Positions 26,224 through 35,803 are shown, counted from the stretch's first letter. The stretch is 64,000 nucleotides of DNA from Glutamicibacter sp002979865 (GCF_050030965.1 NZ_CP188297.1:2418001-2482000); one strand, 5' to 3'. Notes: generated by a model from the letters alone, not told the origin. Numbers and translations are program-made.

Positions 26224-27132
26224 ATGGCGCGTTCATTCACTCTGATCCAGTTGCGGTATTTCATTGAAGTTGCGCGGTTCGAAAACATGCGTGCCGCAGC
26301 AGCGTCCTTGAATGTCTCGCAATCGACATTGTCTGCCGCGATCAACCATTTGGAACGCGATTTAGGCGTGCAGCTGTTCCTGCGGTTACCAAACCGTGCG
26401 TTGAACCTGTCCGAGGACGGGAAGCGACTTGTGGCAGGTGCCCGGAACCTTTTGGAAAATGCGGAGATCTTGCACTCGTCATTGAGCGGAGCGAGCCATG
26501 AACTTAGCGGAAGACTGCGCGTCGGAATTTTCGCGCCGTTGGCACCCTTCGTTGCACCGAGGTTGTTCGCAGCATTCAAATCCGCATTCCCCGGTATCGA
26601 ATTGCAATTTATCGAAGGCGAGCAACAACAAGTTCTAGATGCCTTGCGCAAGGGCGAATGCGAAATAGCGCTCATGTATGACCTCGGCGTCGGAGCAGAA
26701 TTCTCGATGGAGCAGGTAGACCGGTTAGGTGCGCACGTCATCGTGGCCCAAGAACATCCGCTGGCGCAAGGCAACGGAACTGTATCGCTAGAGGACCTCG
26801 TTGACGAGCCGCTAGTTCTGCTCGATCAAGAACATTCAAGAGAGTACTTTCTCAAGCTCTTCTCCTCGTTGGGACTCCAACCCAATGTGGCCCATTGGGT
26901 TTCAGGATACGAGACCGTCCGTTCCTACGTGGCCATGGGGTTGGGATATTCGGTTCTGAACCGGCGTTTGTCGCATGACCTGACCTACACCGGCAAAGCC
27001 GTAGTGCCCCTGCAAATCAGTGATCCGGTCATTCCCATTTCAATTGTGGTCGCCTATCCGAAGGAGATGCAGATGACGCGGAAAGCACGGGCGTTCGCAG
27101 ACCTTGCGGGCGAGATCCTGAACGACGGGTAA
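26224..27132 (+). CDS. LysR-family transcriptional regulator
   Basis: A 302-residue LysR-type regulator. The helix-turn-helix is at about 1-60 (FTLIQLRYFIEVARFENMRAAAASLNVSQ is its start) and the effector-binding domain at about 90-295. ATG 26224 is chosen because the LysR family normally begins a few residues before the first helix; earlier ATGs at 26143 and 26215 would add a non-conserved extension. It precedes the MHS transporter, amidohydrolase and amidase genes on the same strand and is their likely regulator, though LysR genes more often diverge from their targets. Codon use is more A/T-rich than in the proline locus. Confidence 0.82.
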   Translation: MARSFTLIQLRYFIEVARFENMRAAAASLNVSQSTLSAAINHLERDLGVQLFLRLPNRALNLSEDGKRLVAGARNLLENAEILHSSLSGASHELSGRLRVGIFAPLAPFVAPRLFAAFKSAFPGIELQFIEGEQQQVLDALRKGECEIALMYDLGVGAEFSMEQVDRLGAHVIVAQEHPLAQGNGTVSLEDLVDEPLVLLDQEHSREYFLKLFSSLGLQPNVAHWVSGYETVRSYVAMGLGYSVLNRRLSHDLTYTGKAVVPLQISDPVIPISIVVAYPKEMQMTRKARAFADLAGEILNDG

Positions 27133-27136
27133 CTTC

Positions 27137-27155
27137 TGATCGCTTTTAGCGATCA
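27137..27155. repeat. palindrome after the LysR gene
   Basis: TGATCGCT-TTT-AGCGATCA is an 8-base perfect inverted repeat five bases after the LysR stop. It may be a short terminator or an operator for the following transporter gene. No U-tract follows. Confidence 0.4.
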
Positions 27156-27294
27156 CGCCAATAAAACTTTTGCGTTGGACGACATGACGTGGATCACAGA
27201 TCGTTGAGTACTAAGAGGCCGGACTGCTCGTCCGCTCCTTCCACAGCAGCTTCCTGAGAATTCGGCGGAGCTTAGCCCGAAAGAAGGCAGACTC

Positions 27295-28641
27295 GTGACC
27301 CTGAATAGCATTGATGCCGGCGCGGTGCCGTCGACGACGAAATCCGACATGAAACAGAAGCGTCGCGTGCTGGCCGGTGGCAGCATCGGACAGTTCATCG
27401 AATTCTACGACTTCACGCTCTACGGGTTATCGGCAGTCACGCTGTCCGCACTCTTCTTCCCATCAGACAGCCCGCTGGCAGGCCTGCTCGCGACGTTCGC
27501 GACGTTCGGTGTCGCCTTCTTCGTCCGGCCGCTTGGCGGAATGTTCTTCGGCGTGCTGGGAGACAAACTCGGTCGCCGTAAGGTCTTGTTCATCACCTTG
27601 ATGACTATCGGACTGGCAACATTCGCTATCGGACTGTTGCCGACCTTCGCGCAAATTGGAGCTCTGGCTCCAGCACTTCTGGTGTTGTGCCGACTCGTCC
27701 AGGGATTCTCGGCCGGCGGCGAATCTGTCGGTGCACCTGCCTTCGTCTTCGAACATGCGCCAATTGATAGACGAGGCTTCTGGCTGAACATCACTCTGGC
27801 AGCTACAGCATTGCCGTCGGTGATAGGTGGAACCCTGATCCTGGTGCTGTCCACGACGATGGACTCCGAAGATTTTGCATCCTATGGCTGGCGTATACCA
27901 TTCCTGCTCGCCCTCCCGCTCGCACTCTTCGGCCTTTGGATTCGCTCCAAGACCGAAGAGTCGGAAGCATTCCAGCAGGTGCTCAAGAAAAACGAGCACA
28001 AGGAGTACAGCCCTTTGCGCCAGACGTTCGCAGAGAACAAGCTCCGGATGCTTCAGGTCATCTTCGTCATGGCGCTGACAGCCATGGGGTTCTACTTCCT
28101 CTCCGGATACTTCGTTTCCTATGTCCAGGTAACCGGAAACCTGAGCCTGGAAATGTCGCTAGTGGCAAATGCCGTAGCCATGGCCAGCTACGCGATCCTG
28201 CTTCCTATTGGCGGACGGTTCAGCGACCGCTTCGGACGCAAGCCGATGCTCATCGCAGGTTCCGCAGCGCTGATGATACTCAGCATTCCATGCTTCATGC
28301 TGGTAACCAGCGGTTCACTCGCCTTGGCAATCATAGGGCAACTGCTCTTCGTGGTTCCCATGTGTATTTATGGCGGCGGTTGCTACACCTTCTTCGTGGA
28401 AATATTCACCACCAGAACTCGGTACACTTCCTCAGCCATCAGCTACAACGTTGCCTACGCAATCTTTGGCGGCACTGCTCCATTCGTCGGGACGTGGCTG
28501 GTCTCGGGCACCGGTATTGCGATGATCCCAGGCGTGTACATGGCCACAGCCGCACTTATCGTGCTGTGTCTGCTGGTCTTCACCCCAGTGCCGGAAACCC
28601 ATCCGCTATATGCCAAGTCTTCGCCAGCCACCGGCCAGTAA
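27295..28641 (+). CDS. MFS transporter, metabolite:H+ symporter (MHS) type
   Basis: A 448-residue, 12-segment major facilitator. It has the MHS-type start GQFIEFYDFTLYGL, the loop motif GVLGDKLGRRKVLF between segments 2 and 3 and a repeat of it in the second half (RFSDRFGRKPMLIAG), and LCRLVQGFSAGGE. MHS members import organic acids, betaines and similar small solutes with protons. Here the substrate is probably the amide or ureido compound broken down by the next two enzymes. GTG 27295 is preceded by AAGG about eight bases upstream. Confidence 0.87.
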   Translation: MTLNSIDAGAVPSTTKSDMKQKRRVLAGGSIGQFIEFYDFTLYGLSAVTLSALFFPSDSPLAGLLATFATFGVAFFVRPLGGMFFGVLGDKLGRRKVLFITLMTIGLATFAIGLLPTFAQIGALAPALLVLCRLVQGFSAGGESVGAPAFVFEHAPIDRRGFWLNITLAATALPSVIGGTLILVLSTTMDSEDFASYGWRIPFLLALPLALFGLWIRSKTEESEAFQQVLKKNEHKEYSPLRQTFAENKLRMLQVIFVMALTAMGFYFLSGYFVSYVQVTGNLSLEMSLVANAVAMASYAILLPIGGRFSDRFGRKPMLIAGSAALMILSIPCFMLVTSGSLALAIIGQLLFVVPMCIYGGGCYTFFVEIFTTRTRYTSSAISYNVAYAIFGGTAPFVGTWLVSGTGIAMIPGVYMATAALIVLCLLVFTPVPETHPLYAKSSPATGQ

Positions 28642-28678
28642 AAGCGCCGTACTCTAACTTCACAGAAAGGAATTCACC

Positions 28679-29962
28679 ATGCACAACGAATTTCTCGTTG
28701 ACTTCCACCACGTTGCCGAATTCGGCGCAACGGATAAAAACGGTGTCGACCGGCAAGCAGCCACACCCGAGGACAAACTCAGTCGAGATTGGTTCGCGCG
28801 ATTCACCAGGAACCACGGCTGGGAACTTCGCGTCGACACTATCGGCAACATGTTTGCATTGATCGAACTTACGCCAGGGGCCCCCTACATACTGCTGGGA
28901 TCGCATATGGATTCGCAACCACTGGGTGGACGCTTCGATGGTGCCTACGGTGTCCTCGCAGGCCTGCATGCTGCCAAAGCCATTGAGTCAAGGTTGAAAG
29001 CGGAATTACAGCAGCCGGCCTTCAACATAGGGGTAGCCAATTGGTTCAATGAAGAAGGCGGCCGGTTCGCCCCGTCCATCATGGGCTCTTCTGTGTTCGA
29101 GGGCTCCATGGACGAACAACAGATGCTGCAAACCCGGGATTTGGCGGGGATCAGCGTCGCAGAAGCCCTGGAATCTATTGGATACCTCGGCCACGATCAA
29201 CGTCCTGAAGTGGCAGGCTACGCGGAGATCCACATCGAACAGGGACGCATCCTGGAACGAGAGTCGATCAACATCGGAGCTGTCGATTTTTCCTGGCACA
29301 CGCAGAAGCTGGACGTCGAAGTGCTTGGGGAACAATCCCATACCGGTGCAACGGCCATGGCCGATCGTCATGACGCACTTGTCGCTGCGAGCAAGGTGAT
29401 ACTGAAAGTCCACGACGTCGTGGGACACTTTGCTGAGGGCAGCATCGTGTCGTCGGTCGGGCAAATGACGTTGGAACCGAATTCTCCGATTGTCGTAGCT
29501 CGTCGGGTGCACTTGGTTGCTGACCTTCGCGCCGAGATGAAAACGGACGTATTGCGAGCGCGACAAATTCTAATTGGGCAAATTGCGGAGATTGCCCGTG
29601 AACACGACATTCGGATCAACGTCAATGATTTCGACGTGCGCGAGATTCAGTACTATCCGGAGTCTGGCCTTGAATTAATCGAGAAAATAACCGCCAATCT
29701 GGGCAAGAGCGTTCGTCGTATACGCACGATGGCTGGGCATGACTCGGTAGCGATGAACCGAATGGTGCCGACGGTCATGCTCTTCATTCCCTCAATCGGC
29801 GGCGTCAGCCATTGCGAACGAGAATTCTCTACTGACGAGGACATGATCCACGGGTTGGAAGTCCTCACTGAGATTGGCTGGGAAATGATCTTTGGCGCCC
29901 TAGATGAGAATGCAGCGTTGGCTGGCAACGAGAGCAAAGCAATCCATGGGATTTCCGCATGA
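28679..29962 (+). CDS. M20-family Zn-dependent amidohydrolase (carbamoylase / allantoate type)
   Basis: A 427-residue hydrolase of the N-carbamoyl-L-amino-acid hydrolase / beta-ureidopropionase / allantoate amidohydrolase group. Motifs: LGSHMDSQPLGGRFDGAYGV (metal His and Asp), NWFNEEGGRFAPSIMGSSV (the Glu pair), EIHIEQGRILE, and TMAGHDSVAMNR. These enzymes use two metal ions to cleave ureido or amide groups. AAAGGAATTCACC precedes ATG 28679. The next gene overlaps its stop as ATGA. Which of the three activities applies cannot be told; the neighbouring amidase argues for a two-step breakdown. Confidence 0.85.
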   Translation: MHNEFLVDFHHVAEFGATDKNGVDRQAATPEDKLSRDWFARFTRNHGWELRVDTIGNMFALIELTPGAPYILLGSHMDSQPLGGRFDGAYGVLAGLHAAKAIESRLKAELQQPAFNIGVANWFNEEGGRFAPSIMGSSVFEGSMDEQQMLQTRDLAGISVAEALESIGYLGHDQRPEVAGYAEIHIEQGRILERESINIGAVDFSWHTQKLDVEVLGEQSHTGATAMADRHDALVAASKVILKVHDVVGHFAEGSIVSSVGQMTLEPNSPIVVARRVHLVADLRAEMKTDVLRARQILIGQIAEIAREHDIRINVNDFDVREIQYYPESGLELIEKITANLGKSVRRIRTMAGHDSVAMNRMVPTVMLFIPSIGGVSHCEREFSTDEDMIHGLEVLTEIGWEMIFGALDENAALAGNESKAIHGISA

Positions 29963-31431
29963 TGGATGATCTAGCTTTCCTCAGCGCAACAGAGCAGTTA
30001 TCAGCTTTCCGCAGTGGAGAAATCTCTCCTGCAGAGGTCCTTGAAGCCCAGTTTGAATTGATCAATGCCGACAGGGACCGTGGGGTCGAAAGAATCAACG
30101 CGCTGACCGAGACGATGGAAACCGACGCATATGCTGAAGCTGCCAGAAACACGGAGGCGTACGCCAAAGCCCGTCGCGCAAATGAAGTGCAACAGTTGCC
30201 GGCATTGTTAGGCATCAGTGTCGTCGCGAAGGAAAAACACGGGCTAGCCGGGCACAGCCTTTCGATGGGACTGCTCTCGCAGAAACAGTCTGTTGCCGAG
30301 GTCGACCATCCGATCATCGAACGGCTCCGAACTGCCGGAGCCATTATCCACGGCCGAGCGACGAGTCCTGAGTTCAGCTGCGCCACTGTAACGCACTCTC
30401 CTATCTGGGGAGTTACCCGCAACCCTTGGAACCCCCAAATGTCACCGGGCGGATCCTCCGGGGGATCGGGTGCAGCGTTGGCAGCCGGATTTACCACGTT
30501 GGCTACCGCCTCGGACATTGCAGGATCAACTCGAATTCCGGCTGCCTTCACCGGAACCGTTGGGTACAAGGCCCCATACGGAAGGATCCCCGGGGCTGGG
30601 GAATTGGCCGCTGATCGTTACCGCGGCGATGGGCCGATGGGACGAACCGTCGCGGATGTTCTGCTTATGTCATCAATCATCAGCGGTACGCACCCGGCTG
30701 ATTCGAACTCTTGGGGATCGACAAATCCCAGCCAAGAATTTGAAGAAGCGTCTCTCGCCGACTTGAAGATCGGGGTCTCCCTGGAGCTGGGCAATTACCC
30801 CGTAAGCCAAATGGTTGCCGCAGCGTTCGCCTCGACGATCCAGCGGCTGCGGGATCTGGGCGCGAATATTGTGGAAGTCGACCTGCCCTGGACAACAGAC
30901 CAGGTCAGGGAAACAAGCTTCGCCCATTTCGGACAAATTCTTGCCCCGGCGATGACCCAGATCATCGGGAACTCTAAAAATCCGAGAGCTGCTTATACCG
31001 ATCAATTCATTGCCGATGCGCTGGCTCAGGCGGAATCAGTGTCATTGGTCGATTCCCTTCGCTTGGACGCACTGTTCAATCAGCAATTGAACACGGCTAT
31101 GTCAGGCGTGGATGTCTTGCTTTGCCCGACGAACGCAGTCGATTGGCTGCAGGCCGACGGAGACTACCTGGACGGGATCAGCGTGGCAGGACGGAAGCTT
31201 AAGCACTATTGGGAGGGCCATATGACCAGTCCTTTCAACATCGCCAATCATCGACCGGTGATGAATCTTCCGTGCGGTGTGGGTGAGGCCAACGTTCCGA
31301 TTGGACTGCAGATTGTCGGTCAGCCATGGGATGAAAGGACCGTATTCCAGGCTGCGCTCGCTATGGAACGAGTCATCCAGTTTACCAGTGGTAATCCATA
31401 CCCAGCACTGGCAGGAACACCGACCGGTTAA
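29959..31431 (+). CDS. amidase (amidase-signature family), second copy in window
   Basis: A 490-residue amidase-signature enzyme. Catalytic residues are Lys91 (ISVVAKEKHGLAG), the cis-Ser at about 166 (MSPGGSSGGSGAALAAG) and nucleophile Ser190 (ASDIAGSTRIPA). It overlaps the M20 gene by four bases (ATGA), so the two are translated together. It differs clearly in sequence from the amidase at 6077, which argues against a recent duplication. It probably removes ammonia or an amine from the product or precursor of the M20 step. It is the last gene of the block, followed by a strong hairpin. Confidence 0.86.
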   Translation: MMDDLAFLSATEQLSAFRSGEISPAEVLEAQFELINADRDRGVERINALTETMETDAYAEAARNTEAYAKARRANEVQQLPALLGISVVAKEKHGLAGHSLSMGLLSQKQSVAEVDHPIIERLRTAGAIIHGRATSPEFSCATVTHSPIWGVTRNPWNPQMSPGGSSGGSGAALAAGFTTLATASDIAGSTRIPAAFTGTVGYKAPYGRIPGAGELAADRYRGDGPMGRTVADVLLMSSIISGTHPADSNSWGSTNPSQEFEEASLADLKIGVSLELGNYPVSQMVAAAFASTIQRLRDLGANIVEVDLPWTTDQVRETSFAHFGQILAPAMTQIIGNSKNPRAAYTDQFIADALAQAESVSLVDSLRLDALFNQQLNTAMSGVDVLLCPTNAVDWLQADGDYLDGISVAGRKLKHYWEGHMTSPFNIANHRPVMNLPCGVGEANVPIGLQIVGQPWDERTVFQAALAMERVIQFTSGNPYPALAGTPTG

Positions 31432-31444
31432 CATCAGGGAATAT

Positions 31445-31477
31445 GCGGGGACCAGTCCAGAATGGACTGGACCCCGC
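31445..31477. terminator. bidirectional hairpin terminator
   Basis: 15-base arms (GCGGGGACCAGTCCA at 31445-31459; right arm 31463-31477) with one A-A mismatch and a GAA loop lie between the convergent amidase and ABC permease genes. Confidence 0.75.
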
Positions 31478-31491
31478 CTATTCTTGCAGGC

Positions 31492-32664
31492 TCAGACCTC
31501 GAGCTTCAGTGCCTTGCGCAAGGTCAACGCGCCACCGGTGTGCATCACTGCCCTGCCGTAGATCTTCTCGGCAAACAGCAGCACGAGCCAGCAGGCAGCC
31601 AGGAGAATTGCCAGCGAAAGAATCGGCTCCCAGAAAGCGACCTCGCCGGAGAGCAGGCGGCTAGGCATCGCCGCCGAGGAGACGATAGGAATGTACGAAG
31701 CGACCACCAGGAAGCTGCCCTTGGCATACAACCCGATAAACAGCACCGCCATCAGGAGGCCCACCACGGGCCCGCTGGATTGCTGCAGATCCTCGGTACG
31801 GGTAGCCAAGGAGCCCAACGCTGCCCAGATCCCGGCCAGAAGCAGGAAACCGCCGAAGAAGAACACCACGAACCACCCGGCCACCTGGGTGACAACTCCG
31901 AGGAACGGGATCTGGATCGGGGAAATGTAGGCAGCCAGCAAGCCAATGCTGAGGAAGGCCAGGAGCTGGATCATTGCGAGAACGACATTCCCGATGATTT
32001 TTCCTGCCAGCAGCTGGCGCAGCCGGATGGTGCTGGCCAGGATCTCGACCACGCGGTTCTGCTTCTCCTCGATGACCGAGTTGGCGATGGGCATGCCGAA
32101 GAGGAATGCGGCCATGTAGAAGAGGAACGAGAAGACCAGCGCCATGGCACTGGCCATCGCGGCCCGTTCGGAATCGCCATGGAGCTGATCGAGAATGAGG
32201 TCCTCGTTATCGGGCAGGCCAGCTGATTCCAGTCCGGCCTCGGCCAGCAGCTGATCGGTCTTCACGGTTTTCATTGCCTCGCGGACCAGGGAACTGAGCT
32301 CTTGGTCGACCGCGTTGAAACCGGTCAGCGTGAATTCCTGCGCATCGGCCGAACCGGACAAGGTCGCGTTCAGCCGCTCAGCGGATAGCTGCTGCTCGGC
32401 TTGTTCAGGGGCGAGCCTGGAAATGCTCAATTCCACGTCTTCGGGGCGATCCTGGATCACCTGCTCCAGCACCCGGAAACTGGCATCGTCGGTGGCAGCC
32501 ACGGCGAAATTCGACGTGCGATTGGCGAGGAATCCGGTAACGGCGACCGATCCGATGATGAATAGCAAGGTCACGATGGTGCTGATGATGAAAGCTTTGT
32601 CGCGCAGCTTGGTTTCGACTTCGCGCAAGGCGACAATGAGCCATGGAGCCGTGGTGGTGTTCAC
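31492..32664 (-). CDS. ABC-2 type transporter permease (NatB-like)
   Basis: A 390-residue permease of the ABC-2 / NatB type. It has an N-terminal membrane anchor (AFIISTIVTLLFIIGSVAVT), an extracytoplasmic domain of about 150 residues rich in charged residues, and five or six membrane segments from about residue 165 on. The motif VIEEKQNRVVEILASTIRLRQLLAGK is typical of NatB-like Na+ or drug exporters. It overlaps the ATPase gene by four bases and is the last of a four-gene operon with a two-component system. Likely role: removal of an envelope-active compound sensed by the kinase. Confidence 0.85.
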   Translation of the reverse strand: MNTTTAPWLIVALREVETKLRDKAFIISTIVTLLFIIGSVAVTGFLANRTSNFAVAATDDASFRVLEQVIQDRPEDVELSISRLAPEQAEQQLSAERLNATLSGSADAQEFTLTGFNAVDQELSSLVREAMKTVKTDQLLAEAGLESAGLPDNEDLILDQLHGDSERAAMASAMALVFSFLFYMAAFLFGMPIANSVIEEKQNRVVEILASTIRLRQLLAGKIIGNVVLAMIQLLAFLSIGLLAAYISPIQIPFLGVVTQVAGWFVVFFFGGFLLLAGIWAALGSLATRTEDLQQSSGPVVGLLMAVLFIGLYAKGSFLVVASYIPIVSSAAMPSRLLSGEVAFWEPILSLAILLAACWLVLLFAEKIYGRAVMHTGGALTLRKALKLEV

Positions 32665-33542
32665 TTGATGATCTCCCGGTAGATGTCGGCCAGCGAAGGG
32701 CGATGGACCGCGAACTCTGCGACGGGCCCGCGGCTCATGGCGGTGGCGAGCACGCGTTGGGCATCGGCTTCGGAATCGAAATTCACCAATGCGTCATGGC
32801 CTGAAATATCGATAACGGTGACCCCCGGTTCATTGCGCAGCCAGCCCGTGTCGGAGCCCAGGGACAACCGGTGCCGGGATGCCTGCGTCGCACGGAGCCC
32901 GGCTGCCGATGAATTGGCCAGGATCCTGCCGTCCTGGATGATCACCAGATGGTCCACCAGCACATCGAGCAGATCCAGCTGATGCGAAGAGAAGAGCACC
33001 GGTACGCCACGCGCTGCATAGTCGCGCAGGATGGAGCTCATTGCGTCCACCGCGATCGGGTCAAGTCCGCTGAAAGGTTCGTCGAGGATGAGCACGTCGG
33101 GTTCGTGCAGCAGTGCTGCGGTGACTTGAACGCGTTGCTGGTTGCCCAGGGACAGGGATTCGAGTTTCGACTTGGCGCGGTCAGCCAATCCGAAACGGGC
33201 CAGCAGTTCCATGGCCCGTTTGCGTGCTCCGGAGCGGGACAGGCCATGGAGCTGTCCGAGGTAGACCAGCTGGTCAATGACCGGCTGCTTGGGATACAGG
33301 CCGCGTTCCTCGGGCATGTAGCCGAAGTTGGGGCGGGTGGCTCCATTGAGCGGTTGGCCGTTAAGCGAAACAGAACCGGAATCGGCGCTGAGCAATCCCA
33401 TGATGATGCGCATGGTGGTGGTCTTGCCGGCACCGTTGGCACCGACGAATCCGGTGAGCGCGCCGCCAGGTACGGTGAAGCTGATGTCATCGAGCACCAA
33501 ATTCTGTGCAAATGACCGTGACACATGGTTTAGCTCAAGCAT
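32661..33542 (-). CDS. ABC transporter ATP-binding protein
   Basis: A 293-residue ATPase with Walker A GANGAGKTT, signature LSLGNQQRVQ, Walker B VLILDEPFSGLDP and a C-terminal accessory domain of about 70 residues as in NatA/DrrA-like proteins. ATG 33542 is chosen since AGAGGA lies four bases before it; a TTG at 33557 has no such site. It couples ATP hydrolysis to the permease encoded directly downstream (4-base overlap). The response regulator gene ends 79 bases upstream on the same strand, so all four genes may be one transcript. Confidence 0.9.
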   Translation of the reverse strand: MLELNHVSRSFAQNLVLDDISFTVPGGALTGFVGANGAGKTTTMRIIMGLLSADSGSVSLNGQPLNGATRPNFGYMPEERGLYPKQPVIDQLVYLGQLHGLSRSGARKRAMELLARFGLADRAKSKLESLSLGNQQRVQVTAALLHEPDVLILDEPFSGLDPIAVDAMSSILRDYAARGVPVLFSSHQLDLLDVLVDHLVIIQDGRILANSSAAGLRATQASRHRLSLGSDTGWLRNEPGVTVIDISGHDALVNFDSEADAQRVLATAMSRGPVAEFAVHRPSLADIYREIIK

Positions 33543-33621
33543 GTTTTCCTCTGCCAAGTATTGTTTCTACTCATCAGCTTAGGAAACGAAGCAGCATTTG
33601 CGCTCCGTCTGGAGAATGAAA

Positions 33622-34287
33622 CTATTGGATGAGTCCGGCGCGGTGGGCGAATAGCACGCCCTGCACCCGGTCGCGCAGGTGCAGCTTCGCCAACAGGTTC
33701 GACAGGTGGGTTTTCACCGTGGCTTCCGACAGGGAGAGCACTGCGGCGATTTCCTGGTTGTTCTTGCCCTGGGCCAGTTCGCAGAGTACCTGGCGTTCGC
33801 GTTCGGTGAGTTTTTCCAGCTGCTGGGCCTCGGTAGTTGCCGCTGCCGAATCCGCGGCAGGGACCGCGCCGGTGCCACGCTGGATGAGCTTGAGCGTGAC
33901 TTCGGGGGAGAGCAGCCCGTGGCCGGCGGCCACCTGGTGCACGGCGGCCACCAGCATTTCAGGCTCTGCATTCTTCAGCAGGAACCCGCTGGCCCCGGCA
34001 TCCATGGCCTCGAAGAGGTAGTCGTCGCGGTTGAAGGTGGTCAGCACAATGACCTTGGTCTGGGTGGTGCTGGCGATGAGCTTCGTGGCTTCGATGCCGT
34101 CCATCTGCGGCATTTGGATATCCATCAGCGCCACCGTGGGGTTCAGCTCGCGAACCATTTCCAGGCCCGCTTGGCCGTTGCCTGCCGTGCCAATGACCTG
34201 GATCTGCGGATCGGTTTGCAAGATCAGTTTCAGCGACGAGAGGATCAACGACTGGTCATCGCAGATCACCACGGTAATTTTGCTCAT
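33622..34287 (-). CDS. NarL/LuxR-family response regulator
   Basis: A 221-residue regulator with an intact receiver: acid pair in VVICDDQSLI, phospho-acceptor Asp in VALMDIQMPQMDG (about residue 56), switch Thr in VIVLTTF and Lys in GFLLKNAEP. The C-terminal LuxR helix-turn-helix is LTERERQVLCELAQGKNNQE onwards. A Q/A-rich linker joins them. It is the partner of the histidine kinase whose gene overlaps by four bases upstream, and it probably activates the ABC genes downstream. The ATG start lies inside the kinase stop. Confidence 0.92.
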   Translation of the reverse strand: MSKITVVICDDQSLILSSLKLILQTDPQIQVIGTAGNGQAGLEMVRELNPTVALMDIQMPQMDGIEATKLIASTTQTKVIVLTTFNRDDYLFEAMDAGASGFLLKNAEPEMLVAAVHQVAAGHGLLSPEVTLKLIQRGTGAVPAADSAAATTEAQQLEKLTERERQVLCELAQGKNNQEIAAVLSLSEATVKTHLSNLLAKLHLRDRVQGVLFAHRAGLIQ

Positions 34288-35654
34288 GTTGCCAGTCTAG
34301 TTGCCGCGTCGGAAACCACGCGCAAACGGGCCCGGGTACGCCAGCCGTGCGGAATGCGCGGGCCGATTTCCACCAGCCCGTGATGCAGCTTGGCGCGTTC
34401 GCGAATGCCACGCAGGCCGTAGCCGCCACCGGCGGAATCCGGCCGTGGACGGCCGCTGTCGGTGACCTCGACTTCTATCCATGCGCCATCGGCATCGGTT
34501 CCCGAACGCAGCGACAAGGTAGCTGTGCGGGCCGTGGAATGCGCACGGACATTGGCCAAGGCTTCGCCGCTGATGCGGTAGAGCGCGAGCGACAGGCCTG
34601 CCGGCAGGGTGGAAATGAAGCCGGGCTGGTGTTCATCGCGGGAGATCTGGATGCTCAGTCCCTGGCGTTCATTGGCTGCGATCAGCTCATCGAGCTGCGC
34701 CATGGAGGGTTCGGGGTTCCGTGCCCCCTCCGCGGAGCTCGGCGAATCCTCCGGTCCACCGTGTTCGCGCAATACGCCCAGCAGTGCCCGCGTTTCGCTG
34801 ACTGCACTGCGTGCCGAGGACTCGATGCCGCGCATCAGTTCGATGGACTGCTGGGGATCGCGCTCATGCACCATGCGGGCGGCCGACGCCTGGATTCCCA
34901 CCGAGGCAATGTGGTGGGCAATGACATCGTGCAGCTCGCGGGCGATGCGCAGCCGTTCCTCGTTGACCGCACGGTCTGCCAGCTGCTGGGACTGGTCGGC
35001 AATGCGCTGGGCCTGGGTTTCCACTATTTGGCTGGCGTAGGCATTGGTCCAGCTGACCATGCCCAGGAAGATCGCGCCGCCGAAGTACAGCAGGTTCATC
35101 AGCAGGTTGTAGAAGATGAACGCCGTTGACGTCGGCAGCACGCCTGCTGGATCCTCGACCATGGAAGTTCCGGTGGCCGTGAGCAAGTCGGAGGTGAAGA
35201 AGGTGACGATCACCCAGGTAGCCATGAACAGCAGCACCACGCTCATCGCTATCCACAGTCCCCGGCGGTTCTTCGACCACGTGACCGCGGTGTAGATGCC
35301 GATGAAATAGGCCAGCTGCGCGCAGAGCTCCATGCCGACTTGGTAGGTATTTTCGCTTCCGGCGCCCACGAACGCAGCCGAACCGATGAGCATCATGGTG
35401 ATGGGCCAGCGCCGGCGGAACATCAGCGGCACGATCAGGGACACAAGCACGAGATAGGCGAGAAGAGGATCGGGCGCGTTCTCTTGCTCGGTCAGGGAGA
35501 GCAGCAGTTCGTGCATGGCCAGCGCCAGCAGGAGGAAGCCCGAAGCGACGATAATGTCGCGGCGCAAGCTCTTCTTATCCGGAGACGGACGTTCCCAATC
35601 CACCGGAGGCAGCGTCGGGAGCCTCCGGTGTACTAGCTCGGGGAGTCGGTACAT
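34284..35654 (-). CDS. sensor histidine kinase (HisKA_3 type)
   Basis: A 456-residue membrane kinase. About six membrane segments occupy 35-225, with no large extracellular sensor domain. The dimerisation/phospho-acceptor motif is ERLRIARELHDVIAHHIASV (His at about 249); the ATPase part has ALYRISGEALANVRAHS and the G-box GGGYGLRGIRERA. This intramembrane-sensing layout is typical of LiaS/DesK-like kinases that watch the membrane or a bound drug. AAGGAACACC precedes ATG 35654. It is first in the operon with its regulator and an ABC exporter. Confidence 0.9.
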   Translation of the reverse strand: MYRLPELVHRRLPTLPPVDWERPSPDKKSLRRDIIVASGFLLLALAMHELLLSLTEQENAPDPLLAYLVLVSLIVPLMFRRRWPITMMLIGSAAFVGAGSENTYQVGMELCAQLAYFIGIYTAVTWSKNRRGLWIAMSVVLLFMATWVIVTFFTSDLLTATGTSMVEDPAGVLPTSTAFIFYNLLMNLLYFGGAIFLGMVSWTNAYASQIVETQAQRIADQSQQLADRAVNEERLRIARELHDVIAHHIASVGIQASAARMVHERDPQQSIELMRGIESSARSAVSETRALLGVLREHGGPEDSPSSAEGARNPEPSMAQLDELIAANERQGLSIQISRDEHQPGFISTLPAGLSLALYRISGEALANVRAHSTARTATLSLRSGTDADGAWIEVEVTDSGRPRPDSAGGGYGLRGIRERAKLHHGLVEIGPRIPHGWRTRARLRVVSDAATRLAT

Positions 35655-35791
35655 GGTGTTCCTTGATCATCTCGTTGGCCAGGCATTGGAAACGACTTTA
35701 CCGGTCTGCGGTTTTCCGGGCATGAGCCTGGAGGCTTATCCCTGGCGTTGACCCGGGAGGAAATGCGCTAGGCAGAAAGGTTACTAGGCAG

Positions 35792-35797
35792 TAATGT
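35792..35797 (+). promoter_or_regulatory. -10 box of a probable leaderless thioesterase mRNA
   Basis: TAATGT lies six bases before ATG 35804, which lacks a Shine-Dalgarno sequence. No convincing -35 is present. Confidence 0.4.
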
Positions 35798-35803
35798 GAT
35801 GGT

